Origin: Ahniella affigens
Lineage (GTDB): Bacteria; Pseudomonadota; Gammaproteobacteria; Xanthomonadales; Ahniellaceae
Direction: 5' to 3'
Assembly (NCBI RefSeq): GCF_003015185.1
Contig: NZ_CP027860.1
Coordinates: forward strand, 5,907,550-5,971,549
Length of the DNA: 64,000 nt
Shown here in pieces: positions 46,963 through 55,496 of the stretch (positions within the stretch are counted from its first letter, which is position 1; the number at the start of each line of letters is the position of its first letter). The position numbers were made by a program, and so were the translations under genes. The notes under the pieces are model-generated. The model was not told the origin of the DNA. It saw only the letters and a list, made by a program, of their open reading frames with translations, and made no database searches.

Positions 46963-47370
46963 ATGAGCAATCTCGATGCTGCCCTGCAGAAAGCCATCAC
47001 CACCATTCCAGAATGCGTAGCCGCCGGCTATGTGGACCTCAGCAGCGGCATGTTGCTCGGGGTAAAGACCGTCGACTCGCATCCCAGCGAAGTGATGGAC
47101 CTCCTTGCTGCCGCGACTTCAGACATGTTTCAGGGCCCGAACGTTGTCACGATCGAGCGCATCTTCAAGAAGGCACGTGGCGTTGCGGACACGGGGCAGC
47201 ACTACTTCCAGGAAATGATCGTCAACAGTGAAAACCTGATCCACGTGTTTGCCCGCTCGCGGAAGAGCCAGGAACAGGTCGCGTGCTTCGTGTGTCGGAA
47301 GTCGGCGAATCTTGGGATGGTGCTAACCAAAGTACGTAGCGCGATGCCTGAAATTGAAGTCTCGATCTGA
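46963..47370 (+). CDS. roadblock/LC7-like protein
   Basis: Predicted 135-aa alpha/beta protein. An N-terminal helix (NLDAALQKAITTIPECVAAGYVDLSSGMLLG) leads into a strand, with later strands EQVACFVCRKSANLG and a final helix, an arrangement like roadblock/LC7 or the related GTPase-activating partners. GAGGAAAC is upstream of the ATG. Two further cysteines (CFVC) might be redox-active. Similarity is by pattern only; the neighbouring protein is a clearer roadblock. Confidence 0.7.
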   Translation: MSNLDAALQKAITTIPECVAAGYVDLSSGMLLGVKTVDSHPSEVMDLLAAATSDMFQGPNVVTIERIFKKARGVADTGQHYFQEMIVNSENLIHVFARSRKSQEQVACFVCRKSANLGMVLTKVRSAMPEIEVSI

Positions 47371-47410
47371 TCCTGTCTGCCCGCAATCGCGTCGTTACTG
47401 AGGGACCCCT

Positions 47411-47809
47411 GTGTCCGAACTGCCACTTGGCAAGATGACCAGCATCACGTTGTCACAAGTTCGCTCTCTGCTCCGCGGCGCTATCGCCGCGGTGCCAGAG
47501 TTGGACTCGATGGCCGTCATGACTGGTGATGGCAACATGATCGCGTCGGTGCTGTCTGCCGGCGTGAATACCGAGCGCTATGCAGCGATGTGTGCGTCCC
47601 TTCTGATGTTGGCTGAACGCGCCTCTTCCGAAATTGAGCGCGGCGATCTGCAGCAGCTACTGGTCGCAGGTCATCAGGGTTCAATGCTGCTCGTACGAGT
47701 CAACCAGCAAATTGTGTTGGCCGTATCCTGTGGTGCCCATGCTCAGCTGGGCCGGATTCTGATCGAAGCACGCAAGACCGCCGAAAAGCTCGCCGAGATG
47801 CTGGCCTAG
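47411..47809 (+). CDS. roadblock/LC7 domain protein
   Basis: Predicted 132-aa roadblock/LC7 protein: SLLRGAIAAVPELDSMAVMTGDGNMIASVL, a central helix (LLMLAERASSEIERGD), and VLAVSCGAHAQLGRILIEARKTAEKL. Such proteins regulate or recruit Ras-like GTPases (MglB for MglA, CvnB for CvnD). The GTG start at 47411 is preceded by AGGGA. It stops 5 nt before the ferredoxin-reductase-globin gene. Confidence 0.85.
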   Translation: MSELPLGKMTSITLSQVRSLLRGAIAAVPELDSMAVMTGDGNMIASVLSAGVNTERYAAMCASLLMLAERASSEIERGDLQQLLVAGHQGSMLLVRVNQQIVLAVSCGAHAQLGRILIEARKTAEKLAEMLA

Positions 47810-47814
47810 CGGCA

Positions 47815-49353
47815 ATGGCCACAGTTTGGTACGACGCAAATGCCATCACCGTTGGTGCCGGCGAAACTGTTCTCGAGGCCTGCCTTCGGCAAGGCGTCGC
47901 GCTGCAATTCTCGTGTCGGGCTGGCGCCTGTCACGTTTGCATGATGCGGGCGCCGGGCGCTCAATTGCCCAAGGCATCGCAAGCCGGACTGGGCGATTCA
48001 CTCCGCGCCAAAGGCTATTTCCTGCCTTGCAAGTGCCGGCCAGAGGACGATCTCAAGATGTTTCGTCCAGATCCGGCCGACATCGCGTTCGATGCGGTGC
48101 TGGTTGAGCGCCATGTGCTGAGTGGCGACGTGCTGCTGCTGCGCTTTGAGCCGCATTGCAATCTGAACGTTCAGCCGGGTCAGCATATCCAGGTGGTGCA
48201 TCCCAGTGGCACGGCCAGGCCCTACTCAATCGCGAGTTTGCCGAAACATGACTACTTCCTCGATCTTCACGTTCAGTACCGCCCTCGCGGGTTGGTGAGC
48301 GCTTGGTTGTGCACCGACGTGCAGCCAGGCGACACCGTCTCGATGCACGCGCCATCGGGCGAATTGAGTCTGCAAGGGTTTGCACCCGATCGGCCGGTAC
48401 TGATGGTGGCAACGGGAACCGGCGCCGCGCCGTTGTTGGCGCTCGCGCATGAGGCGCTGCTGGCGTCGCCGCGTCGACGCATTCAGTTTGTCCATGGCGC
48501 ACGCCGACGGGATGGCTTGTATCTGCACGACACGTTGCAGGCGCTGGCGTCGGCCCATGATGGGTTCCGGTATGTGCCGTGCCTGAGCGCTGAGCGGGTC
48601 CCCGATATCGCAGAAGGTCGCGTCACCGCGCAGTTCGACCGACTCGATTGGGCGCCGGGTCTCGTCGTTGCAATAGCCGGTCGGCCCGACATGGTTGATT
48701 CGGCGCGTGACGCGCTCCGCGCGCGCGGGATCCCGGCGGCGCAAATTGTGGTAGAGCGGTTTCGGAGACGCTGGGTTGAGGACGGTGTGCCCACCGCAAA
48801 TCCGGAACTTTGGGCAGCGCTCGCGGAAGGGCGGCTCTTGCAAGCCGCGCTCCGAGTTTTTTACGCGCGAGTATTCGCCGATCCGCTGCTGTCGCCATAC
48901 TTTCGAGGCGTCACCCAGCAGCGGCTCATCGAGAAGCAATATTCATTTCTCAAGAGTCTGATCACGGGCAGTCGCGACTACTTTGGGCAGCGGCCGCGCA
49001 ATGCCCATCATTGGATGGTGATCTCCGACGACTTGTTCGATTATCGACTGGGCTTGATGCGCGCGGCGCTGATCGAGCAAGGCGTGCAAGAGCCCTGGCT
49101 CAGCCACTGCCACGCGCTGGAAGAACGGTTCCGAGCCGATATCGTGAAGGCAGCGTCCGTCCCAAGGCAGATCGATGGCGTCGCGCTTACCGTGGACGGT
49201 TTGGCGGTGACGACGCTGGACAGCGGGACGCTTTGCGATCATTGCGAGGCGATCATCGAGCCCGGGACCGAGGTGCGATATCACCAACGACTGGGCACTG
49301 TGTATTGCACCAACTGTTCCGCCGCGTCGGATGCCGCAATCGCGGCGACGTGA
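47815..49353 (+). CDS. [2Fe-2S] ferredoxin-flavin reductase-globin fusion
   Basis: Predicted 512-aa four-part protein. Residues 1-85: plant-type ferredoxin with Cys34, Cys39, Cys42 and Cys72. Residues 90-315: FAD/NAD(P)H reductase with RPYSIAS (135-141) and the nucleotide loop ATGTGAAPL (199-207). Residues about 335-447: globin-like helices, with YFGQRPRNAHHW offering His398 or His399 as proximal ligand, similar to truncated haemoglobins. Residues 470-505: a CDHC...CTNC pair (Cys474, 477, 498, 501) that may bind zinc. Predicted to be a soluble NAD(P)H-driven haem enzyme, possibly a nitric oxide dioxygenase or redox sensor. It is the last gene of the cluster. Confidence 0.82.
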   Translation: MATVWYDANAITVGAGETVLEACLRQGVALQFSCRAGACHVCMMRAPGAQLPKASQAGLGDSLRAKGYFLPCKCRPEDDLKMFRPDPADIAFDAVLVERHVLSGDVLLLRFEPHCNLNVQPGQHIQVVHPSGTARPYSIASLPKHDYFLDLHVQYRPRGLVSAWLCTDVQPGDTVSMHAPSGELSLQGFAPDRPVLMVATGTGAAPLLALAHEALLASPRRRIQFVHGARRRDGLYLHDTLQALASAHDGFRYVPCLSAERVPDIAEGRVTAQFDRLDWAPGLVVAIAGRPDMVDSARDALRARGIPAAQIVVERFRRRWVEDGVPTANPELWAALAEGRLLQAALRVFYARVFADPLLSPYFRGVTQQRLIEKQYSFLKSLITGSRDYFGQRPRNAHHWMVISDDLFDYRLGLMRAALIEQGVQEPWLSHCHALEERFRADIVKAASVPRQIDGVALTVDGLAVTTLDSGTLCDHCEAIIEPGTEVRYHQRLGTVYCTNCSAASDAAIAAT

Positions 49354-49407
49354 TCTGGCTTTCTGATTCCGAAGCCTTTTGCGGCTGCGACGACTTGGGC
49401 GGAATGA

Positions 49408-50475
49408 CTACGGCGTCGCAGGTGGCTCCATGCGGCTCGGTGGCACCTGCACTGCCCAGCCAAAATCAACCACGACGGGGCGATGATCCGAGCAGTGGTT
49501 CGACAAGTCGCTCGTCAAGTCATTCGCTTTCAGTGTGGCGTCCGGCAATGTCTCGGTATCCAGCACCAGGGCGTTAAGCACGCTCAATGCATCGCTGTAC
49601 AGCACATGATCGAGTGGGCGCGACGGGAACTCGGTGTTACGGCCGTCCCAGGTCCAATCGGTCTGGCCATCCGGGCGCACGGCTTCGGCGCGCCGCAAAT
49701 GTCGGCTCGGATCAGCAAGATGCGCTCCGGCAATCGTTTCGACCGGCATCATGCCCTGAACGTTGTTGAAGTCGCCCGATACGATCACGGCGGTTTGGTG
49801 CGTCCAGGTCTGGTCCAGCGTGTCTCGGATCGTCATGGTCTCAGCACGTCGCCGGCGTTCTTGCCAGGCGCCGGGACTGTTGCCGCAACATTGCAGGTCC
49901 ATGCCCACTACGATCAATGTGAACGGCGTGAACTCAAGCTCTGCTGCGGCTACGGGAATACCGAGGCTCAGGTTGAATTCCAGACTGCGGCGTTCCAAGC
50001 CGGCGTCGGCCAACCATTCCTGCCGATGCGAATCGGCATAACCCAGTTGATCAAAGGCGTCGAGGCGTCGACTCGGCTGGCGGGAGATCACCGCAGCGCG
50101 TTGGTAGATGCCACCACCCTGACCCAGCACAACCTGCCACGTGTCGCCGTCGATCTTGGTGGCGAATGTGACGAGTGACTCATGCGTCACGTCTTTGGGT
50201 AATTCGTCGAGCATGATCACGTCGGCCTTGGCGGCGCGCAAGATCGCCAACATGTCGGACTGGCGCTCAATAAAATTCTCGCGCGACACGTTCCAACTGA
50301 GATAGCGAAATGCCGTGTCGGGGGCGCGTTCCAACTGCTGGGCAAAGGCTGAGCCCAGCCCCAGCAGCACCAGCATCCCGCCAAACAGCACGTGCTGCAG
50401 CCGGTTGATACTGGTTTGTCGCAGTCCGCCCAAATGCAATCGTTTCAAGGTATTTATCAGATCATTTGCCATCAT
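49408..50475 (-). CDS. exported endonuclease/exonuclease/phosphatase-family protein
   Basis: Predicted 355-aa protein. A hydrophobic signal (FGGMLVLLGLGSAFA) follows a long basic N-region. The EEP fold shows LSWNVSRENF, VIMLDELPK (in place of the usual QE pair), VIVSGDFNNV and the C-terminal SDHRPVVVDF with the catalytic Asp-His. It should hydrolyse phosphodiester or phosphomonoester bonds in the periplasm. ATGs at 50475 and 50472 are both possible starts. Converges on the globin fusion with a 54-nt gap. Confidence 0.82.
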   Translation of the reverse strand: MMANDLINTLKRLHLGGLRQTSINRLQHVLFGGMLVLLGLGSAFAQQLERAPDTAFRYLSWNVSRENFIERQSDMLAILRAAKADVIMLDELPKDVTHESLVTFATKIDGDTWQVVLGQGGGIYQRAAVISRQPSRRLDAFDQLGYADSHRQEWLADAGLERRSLEFNLSLGIPVAAAELEFTPFTLIVVGMDLQCCGNSPGAWQERRRRAETMTIRDTLDQTWTHQTAVIVSGDFNNVQGMMPVETIAGAHLADPSRHLRRAEAVRPDGQTDWTWDGRNTEFPSRPLDHVLYSDALSVLNALVLDTETLPDATLKANDLTSDLSNHCSDHRPVVVDFGWAVQVPPSRMEPPATP

Positions 50476-50634
50476 CCGACTTTCCCGAGAAATCGCACTT
50501 TCGCCAAGTGTGTACAGCCATCGTTGACGATTGCTGACGAAATTCTGTGATCCAGTCTGCACTGATCCTGCAAAGTTTTACGAATCAGCACTTGCGCGGA
50601 CTTGGCGTTCGTGATCTCCCAACGCGGATGCCGC

Positions 50635-51231
50635 CTACTGAAATGCGCGCATGCGCGCGACATAGCGGGCAATCAAGTCGATTTCCAGGTTTACCGGGTC
50701 GCCAACGTTGCAGAGTCCAAGCGTGGTAACGACCGCAGTATGCGGAATGATCGCGACGTCGAATGTGTCGCGGGTCACGGCGTTGACAGTCAGGCTCACG
50801 CCATCAACCGCAATCGAACCTTTTTCCGCAATGAATGGCGCCAACGCGACGGGCATCTGAAAGCGCATCCGAATCGCGCGTGCATCGTGCTGCCGGTCCA
50901 CCAGTTGCCCGACGCCGTCGACATGACCGCTGACCAAGTGGCCGCCTAATGCATCGCCCATTCTGAGTGAGCCCTCCAGATTGACGCGCTGACCCGCCTG
51001 CCAGTGTTGCAGCGTGGTTCGTGACAATGTCTCAATGGACACGTCGTAGGCGAGCATCGTGCCGTCCTTGCCGACCACAGTCAGACAAACGCCGGCATGC
51101 GCGATGCTGTCACCCAATTGGACTGTAGTGATACCGGGCAGATCGCGGCTGTCGACCAACAGGCGGCAGTCGCCGCCGCGGGTTTCGGTCGTGATGATCG
51201 TGCCCATGGCTTGAACTAATCCCGTAAACAT
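50635..51231 (-). CDS. ribE: riboflavin synthase alpha chain
   Basis: Predicted 198-aa enzyme that converts two 6,7-dimethyl-8-ribityllumazine to riboflavin plus a pyrimidine. It begins with the catalytic MFTGLV and has two lumazine-binding repeats: SIAHAGVCLTV with GDALGGHLVSGHVDG, and SIAVDGVSLTVN with the C-terminal NLEIDLIARYV. It stands alone; no FMN riboswitch was seen upstream. Called ribC in E. coli. Confidence 0.95.
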   Translation of the reverse strand: MFTGLVQAMGTIITTETRGGDCRLLVDSRDLPGITTVQLGDSIAHAGVCLTVVGKDGTMLAYDVSIETLSRTTLQHWQAGQRVNLEGSLRMGDALGGHLVSGHVDGVGQLVDRQHDARAIRMRFQMPVALAPFIAEKGSIAVDGVSLTVNAVTRDTFDVAIIPHTAVVTTLGLCNVGDPVNLEIDLIARYVARMRAFQ

Positions 51232-51361
51232 GGGTAATCCTGTGGCGAAAACAGCATTGTCGCATTCGCGGCAGGCACTTGGCCAAGTCGATCATGAATA
51301 TGAAGTTGTGACGGGTGTATTGAGTCCCGTAGCGAGCCTTGTTCAGCGAGGGTCTGATCGC

Positions 51362-54037
51362 TCAGCGCGCTTCCCGCTCATGATAGCGGCCACCTAGCCA
51401 GGGCAAGAGATGCTCGGCTGGCATGGCCTTCGACAGAGCCTGCCCAAGCCCATAGACGCAGCCCTGATCGATCAGGAACTCTTTCTGTGCTTCGGAATCT
51501 ACGCCCGCTGCAATCACGCGGGTGCCGACCGCCTCAGCGGCTGCGATAACGCCGCGGACGAGCGCGTTGGCGCGTGACCCGGGGCCGAGCCGGGCAACCA
51601 GATCGCGAGCCAGCACAATGGTGTCGAACATGGGCTCCTGCAATGCAGCGAGCGAGGAGCCACGCCCACCGAAATTCGCGAGTGCCAAACGCGCACCCAC
51701 TTGTCGCAATTCGCGCAAACGCTGAAAGCCCTGGCCGCCCTCGCTAAACAAGGTGGTCTCGGTCACCGAGAACATCAAGTTTACCGGTGGAATTCCGAGT
51801 TCGTCGGTTCGTTGCTGCGTGCGTTCGGCCAAACCACCGAGCAGTAGCAGAGAGCCGTTAACCGGTGTCAATAGCGATAGCGATGCTGCCGCCGGCAGGA
51901 AACGCAGTACCGACGCATACTCGCGCTCGGCCGCGCTGATAACCCACTCCGCGACTTTCAACCCGAGCGGGTTGCCGCTCGCGATCACTTCGCGGACGCG
52001 CTCAATCGGAAACGCCGCACGGGCCGGGTCAGACCATCGGAGCCTGGGCCGCAGGCCAAACGGAAAACCGTCAATCAAACCAATGATGGGTTCGAGCTGT
52101 ACTTGGAATCGGCCTTGCGCCATGGCTTCCGGTAACGCGGATTGCAAGGCAAGCCAGGCCATCGCCTGCTCATGCTGCTCCACGGCGAACAGTTCGTAGC
52201 GCTTGGGGCCATGCTGATCACGCGCGCGTGAACAGGCGGTGTCTGCGTCCCGAAGCAATTCGTGTGCGGTGGCGCCCGTTCGGCTCAAAGCGACGCCAAT
52301 GTCGAGGCTCACCGGCATTCGGTGCTGGCCGAGCTGCAACGGCTCGGCAAAGGCCGCATGAATCTGATCGATCCGATGATCCAGGACCGAAGCGTCCAGC
52401 AACGCCGCAAATTCTTCTGCATTGAGGCGGGCCAACGCCGTGTCGGTACCAAGCGTCTGGCGCAGCCGCTCGGCCGTCAGGATCAGGGCCTGATCACCAA
52501 AGCTGTGGCCCAGGCTGTCATTGATCTGCCGCAGTGCGGTCAGCGCCAGGACCAACACGCCGTGTTGACCGACGGGAGCCCCGCTCAGCGCCCTGGTCAC
52601 CCGGTCCAGAAACAGATCGCGATTTGGCAGATGGGTCAGGGCGTCATGCAGAGCCTCAAAGCGCATCTGGTCTTCGAGCTGGTGGTGCTCGGTCACGTCA
52701 CGCAGATTGAGGACGATGCCGGCGAGCTCTGGGTCCCGGCGACGATCGCTCATCGTGATCTCGACCCAGATCATGCCCGACCCTTGCGGCAGCAGTCGCA
52801 GCATCAACTTGCGACTGCTGCGGCCTGTGATCCCGCCCAGTTCGGCCAGCGACTGTCGCAGTGAATCGGCGTCGTCCGGTGCAAGGAACTCCAGAATCGA
52901 ACGATCGAGCAGGCGCGCCACCGGGAGCCGCAACAAGCGTCCCACCGCCGGGCTTGCATACAGAATCCGATAGTTTGCGTTCAGCACGGCAATGCCTTCG
53001 GCGGCGTTCTCGATCAGCTTGGCGAGCTTCGACTCAGAAGCGAGGCGGTCCTGCTCGACCTGTAGCTGGCTATGCAAATGGTGCGCCAGCGCCTGGCGCA
53101 GCACCACAAACACCGTCAACACCAAGCCGCCAACCAGCAGCATGCGCAGTGTGCCGAGCTGCCCGCTCCAGGCCATCACGGCAATCAGACCATAGCCGAT
53201 CAACAGAAAGAGATAGGGCAGCGCTGGCAGCGAGGCCTGCCGCCGAATCGGTGCTTGCGACCAATCCGGGTGAAACCGGTAGTGCCACTCACCCGCGGCG
53301 ACCAGGAGCAAGGCCTGCAGGAACCAGAAGATCCGTGGCCACGTTGGAACCGTCGTATCGCTGCTCAGCAATTGCTGCAGAATCCAGGTCAAGTCGCCGG
53401 CCAGGCTGGCAAGCAGCGAGAGGCCGAGAAACAGGTAGACCTGCCGCGCGCTGCCAATTGGCAGGCGAAGCAACATGGTAGCGGCGGCCACAATGGTCAG
53501 CAGATTGCCGATGGCGTAAGCCAGCGCCACCACGCCGGCACGCGGATCGGACTGTCGTGCCAGCCCGGGTGCAATGGCCAGCAACCAGATCAACATGCCG
53601 CCACCAACTACCACGATGCCAGCATCGAGCAAGAACCGCACCGTTTCGGCGCGCGACTGCAAGTGTTTCGGCAACAGCAGAATACTGGCGGTAATGAGCG
53701 GAAAATAGCTCAGATAGAAATAGTCGGAGACGCCAAAGGCCGGGTTGCTGCGCGATTGGAAGAACGCTACGGCCCAACTGATTTCACCGCCAAGTATTGC
53801 CGCGATTGCCAACGTCAGGCAGGTCCACGCCAGATGTTCGCGCCCTTTGGCACGGCGTGCCGCAAAGCCGAAAAACGCCAGTGCGGCGAGCAGCAAGGGC
53901 AGCCGATCGATGGAGCCGATGGCAGCTGGCGCCAGACCGGACATGACCAGCAACAGGAGCCAGAGCAGCCCGACCAGAAGCGTCGCCGCCGTGAATCGCA
54001 GCGGCACTCGGAACATTCGGCCCGGCGCGTTTGGCAT
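51362..54037 (-). CDS. membrane PAS-GGDEF-EAL protein with degenerate active sites
   Basis: Predicted 891-aa protein. Residues 10-315 have about nine hydrophobic segments; a coiled coil and PAS domain follow (about 335-450). The GGDEF-like domain (about 460-620) has NAEEF at 539-543 and lacks the metal-binding Asp. The EAL-like domain (about 630-880) reads GLRPRLRW (661-668) where EALLRW is expected, and ANFGG for DDFG. Both catalytic sites therefore look dead, so it is better seen as a c-di-GMP sensor or scaffold than an enzyme. Start 54037 versus 54016 is undecided. Confidence 0.82.
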   Translation of the reverse strand: MPNAPGRMFRVPLRFTAATLLVGLLWLLLLVMSGLAPAAIGSIDRLPLLLAALAFFGFAARRAKGREHLAWTCLTLAIAAILGGEISWAVAFFQSRSNPAFGVSDYFYLSYFPLITASILLLPKHLQSRAETVRFLLDAGIVVVGGGMLIWLLAIAPGLARQSDPRAGVVALAYAIGNLLTIVAAATMLLRLPIGSARQVYLFLGLSLLASLAGDLTWILQQLLSSDTTVPTWPRIFWFLQALLLVAAGEWHYRFHPDWSQAPIRRQASLPALPYLFLLIGYGLIAVMAWSGQLGTLRMLLVGGLVLTVFVVLRQALAHHLHSQLQVEQDRLASESKLAKLIENAAEGIAVLNANYRILYASPAVGRLLRLPVARLLDRSILEFLAPDDADSLRQSLAELGGITGRSSRKLMLRLLPQGSGMIWVEITMSDRRRDPELAGIVLNLRDVTEHHQLEDQMRFEALHDALTHLPNRDLFLDRVTRALSGAPVGQHGVLVLALTALRQINDSLGHSFGDQALILTAERLRQTLGTDTALARLNAEEFAALLDASVLDHRIDQIHAAFAEPLQLGQHRMPVSLDIGVALSRTGATAHELLRDADTACSRARDQHGPKRYELFAVEQHEQAMAWLALQSALPEAMAQGRFQVQLEPIIGLIDGFPFGLRPRLRWSDPARAAFPIERVREVIASGNPLGLKVAEWVISAAEREYASVLRFLPAAASLSLLTPVNGSLLLLGGLAERTQQRTDELGIPPVNLMFSVTETTLFSEGGQGFQRLRELRQVGARLALANFGGRGSSLAALQEPMFDTIVLARDLVARLGPGSRANALVRGVIAAAEAVGTRVIAAGVDSEAQKEFLIDQGCVYGLGQALSKAMPAEHLLPWLGGRYHEREAR

Positions 54038-54075
54038 GACGTTTTTGATCAGCGTCCCACCCTGTTTGGTTGCGA

Positions 54076-54303
54076 CTACGAGCCCGCGCCGATCAGATTC
54101 TTGATGACCAGCGCGATTTCGTCCTTCGTGCCGGTGACCATCACCTGGGTGTCTCTGGAGAAACCGGTACCAATCGTGACGGCCCACTCGAACCCGTCAT
54201 TGCCGTCGTCGTCCATCTTTGGGTACGACTCCGGCTTGGTGATCAGCATGACGCGATTGGCATCGATGACGTTGCCATTTGGAAGCTTGACCCAGCGTTG
54301 CAT
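54076..54303 (-). CDS. small conserved-looking hypothetical protein
   Basis: Predicted 75-aa protein, MQRWVKLPNGNVIDANRVMLI... ending with IALVIKNLIGAGS. It looks like a small beta-rich fold with one C-terminal helix and no signal peptide. AGGA precedes the ATG at 54303. It is upstream of the GGDEF-EAL gene, 38 nt apart, same direction. No family recognised; the protein-like composition supports a real gene. Confidence 0.55.
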   Translation of the reverse strand: MQRWVKLPNGNVIDANRVMLITKPESYPKMDDDGNDGFEWAVTIGTGFSRDTQVMVTGTKDEIALVIKNLIGAGS

Positions 54304-54475
54304 GATTGGTCCTGTCTGAAAGGGAGCTATTGCCTGTTCGCCGCAGACTGCTACCAAACCCGGATTTTTGCAACAGCGTACTCATGGGGCGCACTGGCTC
54401 GGGCGTCAACCGGCGCGTTGCCTTAGCGCCAGAATATCGCCGACATGAACACTGATCCCGATGCGGGCCGTTGGG

Positions 54476-55297
54476 TCAGCGCTGACTGCCACCTGAGCGT
54501 TTCTTGATCACCTTGCGGGCAGGCGGCGCGTCGGCCACCAAGTGATCGTCGAGCAGCCGGCCCCAGGATCGGCTGAGCTGATCGTATTCGTCGGCACAGC
54601 CCTCGGCGCGATCTTCGGGCAGAAACCCATCGTCGACGAGATCGCTATAGGCTTCCGGATCTCGGCCGTAGGACCAGCACAGGATGTTGTAGAGCCGCTG
54701 CGAGTTCAGCGAATGCGCGTCCGCGAATGTGTCGTCGTCGGCTTCTTCTTCGTCAGACCATCGAGCGAATGTCTCGGATACGGCGACCAGGGCGCTCTCG
54801 GAATCTTCACTGCCATCAGATAGGAGCAGGACTGCAAGTTGGTCGACCGCATCCTCTTCCTTGCCGGTGATCGGCAGATCGAGAACGTGCGTGAGCGCAT
54901 GACCGACTTCATGGCCCAGGAAAAAGAGCAGCGTGCCGGCAACCAGGTCATCGAGCTCGTCCTCGGATTTCTCGTCGGCAAACATCTCGACGACTTCCTC
55001 GGCCATTTCGAAGCACATGGTGACGCGCTGTTCGTCCGGGTCGTAGAAGGCATTGGATTCGCCACATTCGTCGAACGTCAGCGCAACGGCTGTGGGAATC
55101 CGGACCATCTGGTTCAGACCATCGGCGATTTCCTCCAATGCCCGCGCTTCGCGGAACGCCTTGTTCCAGTCGCGATACTCACGGTTGGTGACCTTGGCAT
55201 AGTCGGCGTAGAAGCCGGCGGGTCGCCGTGCGGCGGCGTCGGCATGGCCAATGGCGGCGAGGCACAGCAGGGCGAGGCCCAGGATCCGAGTGTTCAT
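54476..55297 (-). CDS. DUF4344 putative metallopeptidase
   Basis: Predicted 273-aa protein with a signal peptide (ILGLALLCLAAIGHADA). A LGHEVGHAL stretch gives the HExxH zinc site, and the region before it (CGESNAFYDPDEQRVTMCFEM) is characteristic of DUF4344. Acidic loops surround the site, and the tail is basic (RKVIKKRSGG). Probably a periplasmic or secreted zinc peptidase of unknown target. The ATG at 55297 sits at the signal peptide. Confidence 0.82.
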   Translation of the reverse strand: MNTRILGLALLCLAAIGHADAAARRPAGFYADYAKVTNREYRDWNKAFREARALEEIADGLNQMVRIPTAVALTFDECGESNAFYDPDEQRVTMCFEMAEEVVEMFADEKSEDELDDLVAGTLLFFLGHEVGHALTHVLDLPITGKEEDAVDQLAVLLLSDGSEDSESALVAVSETFARWSDEEEADDDTFADAHSLNSQRLYNILCWSYGRDPEAYSDLVDDGFLPEDRAEGCADEYDQLSRSWGRLLDDHLVADAPPARKVIKKRSGGSQR

Positions 55298-55496
55298 GCG
55301 GTGCTCCACATCGATCAGGTGGTGGGTGCCGGCAACCAGGCGGACGTGGCGCCGCGTCCCGACCTCCGGATTGGAACACCGACAGGCGGCATTTCTCAAT
55401 GTCTTCCCGGCCGAATTCAGATCAACTTCGGTGCCAGAAGCCCCGATCACCGCGCGTCACCCCGGGGTGTTCTGCCGCGTCGCTCCGGATGGACGG

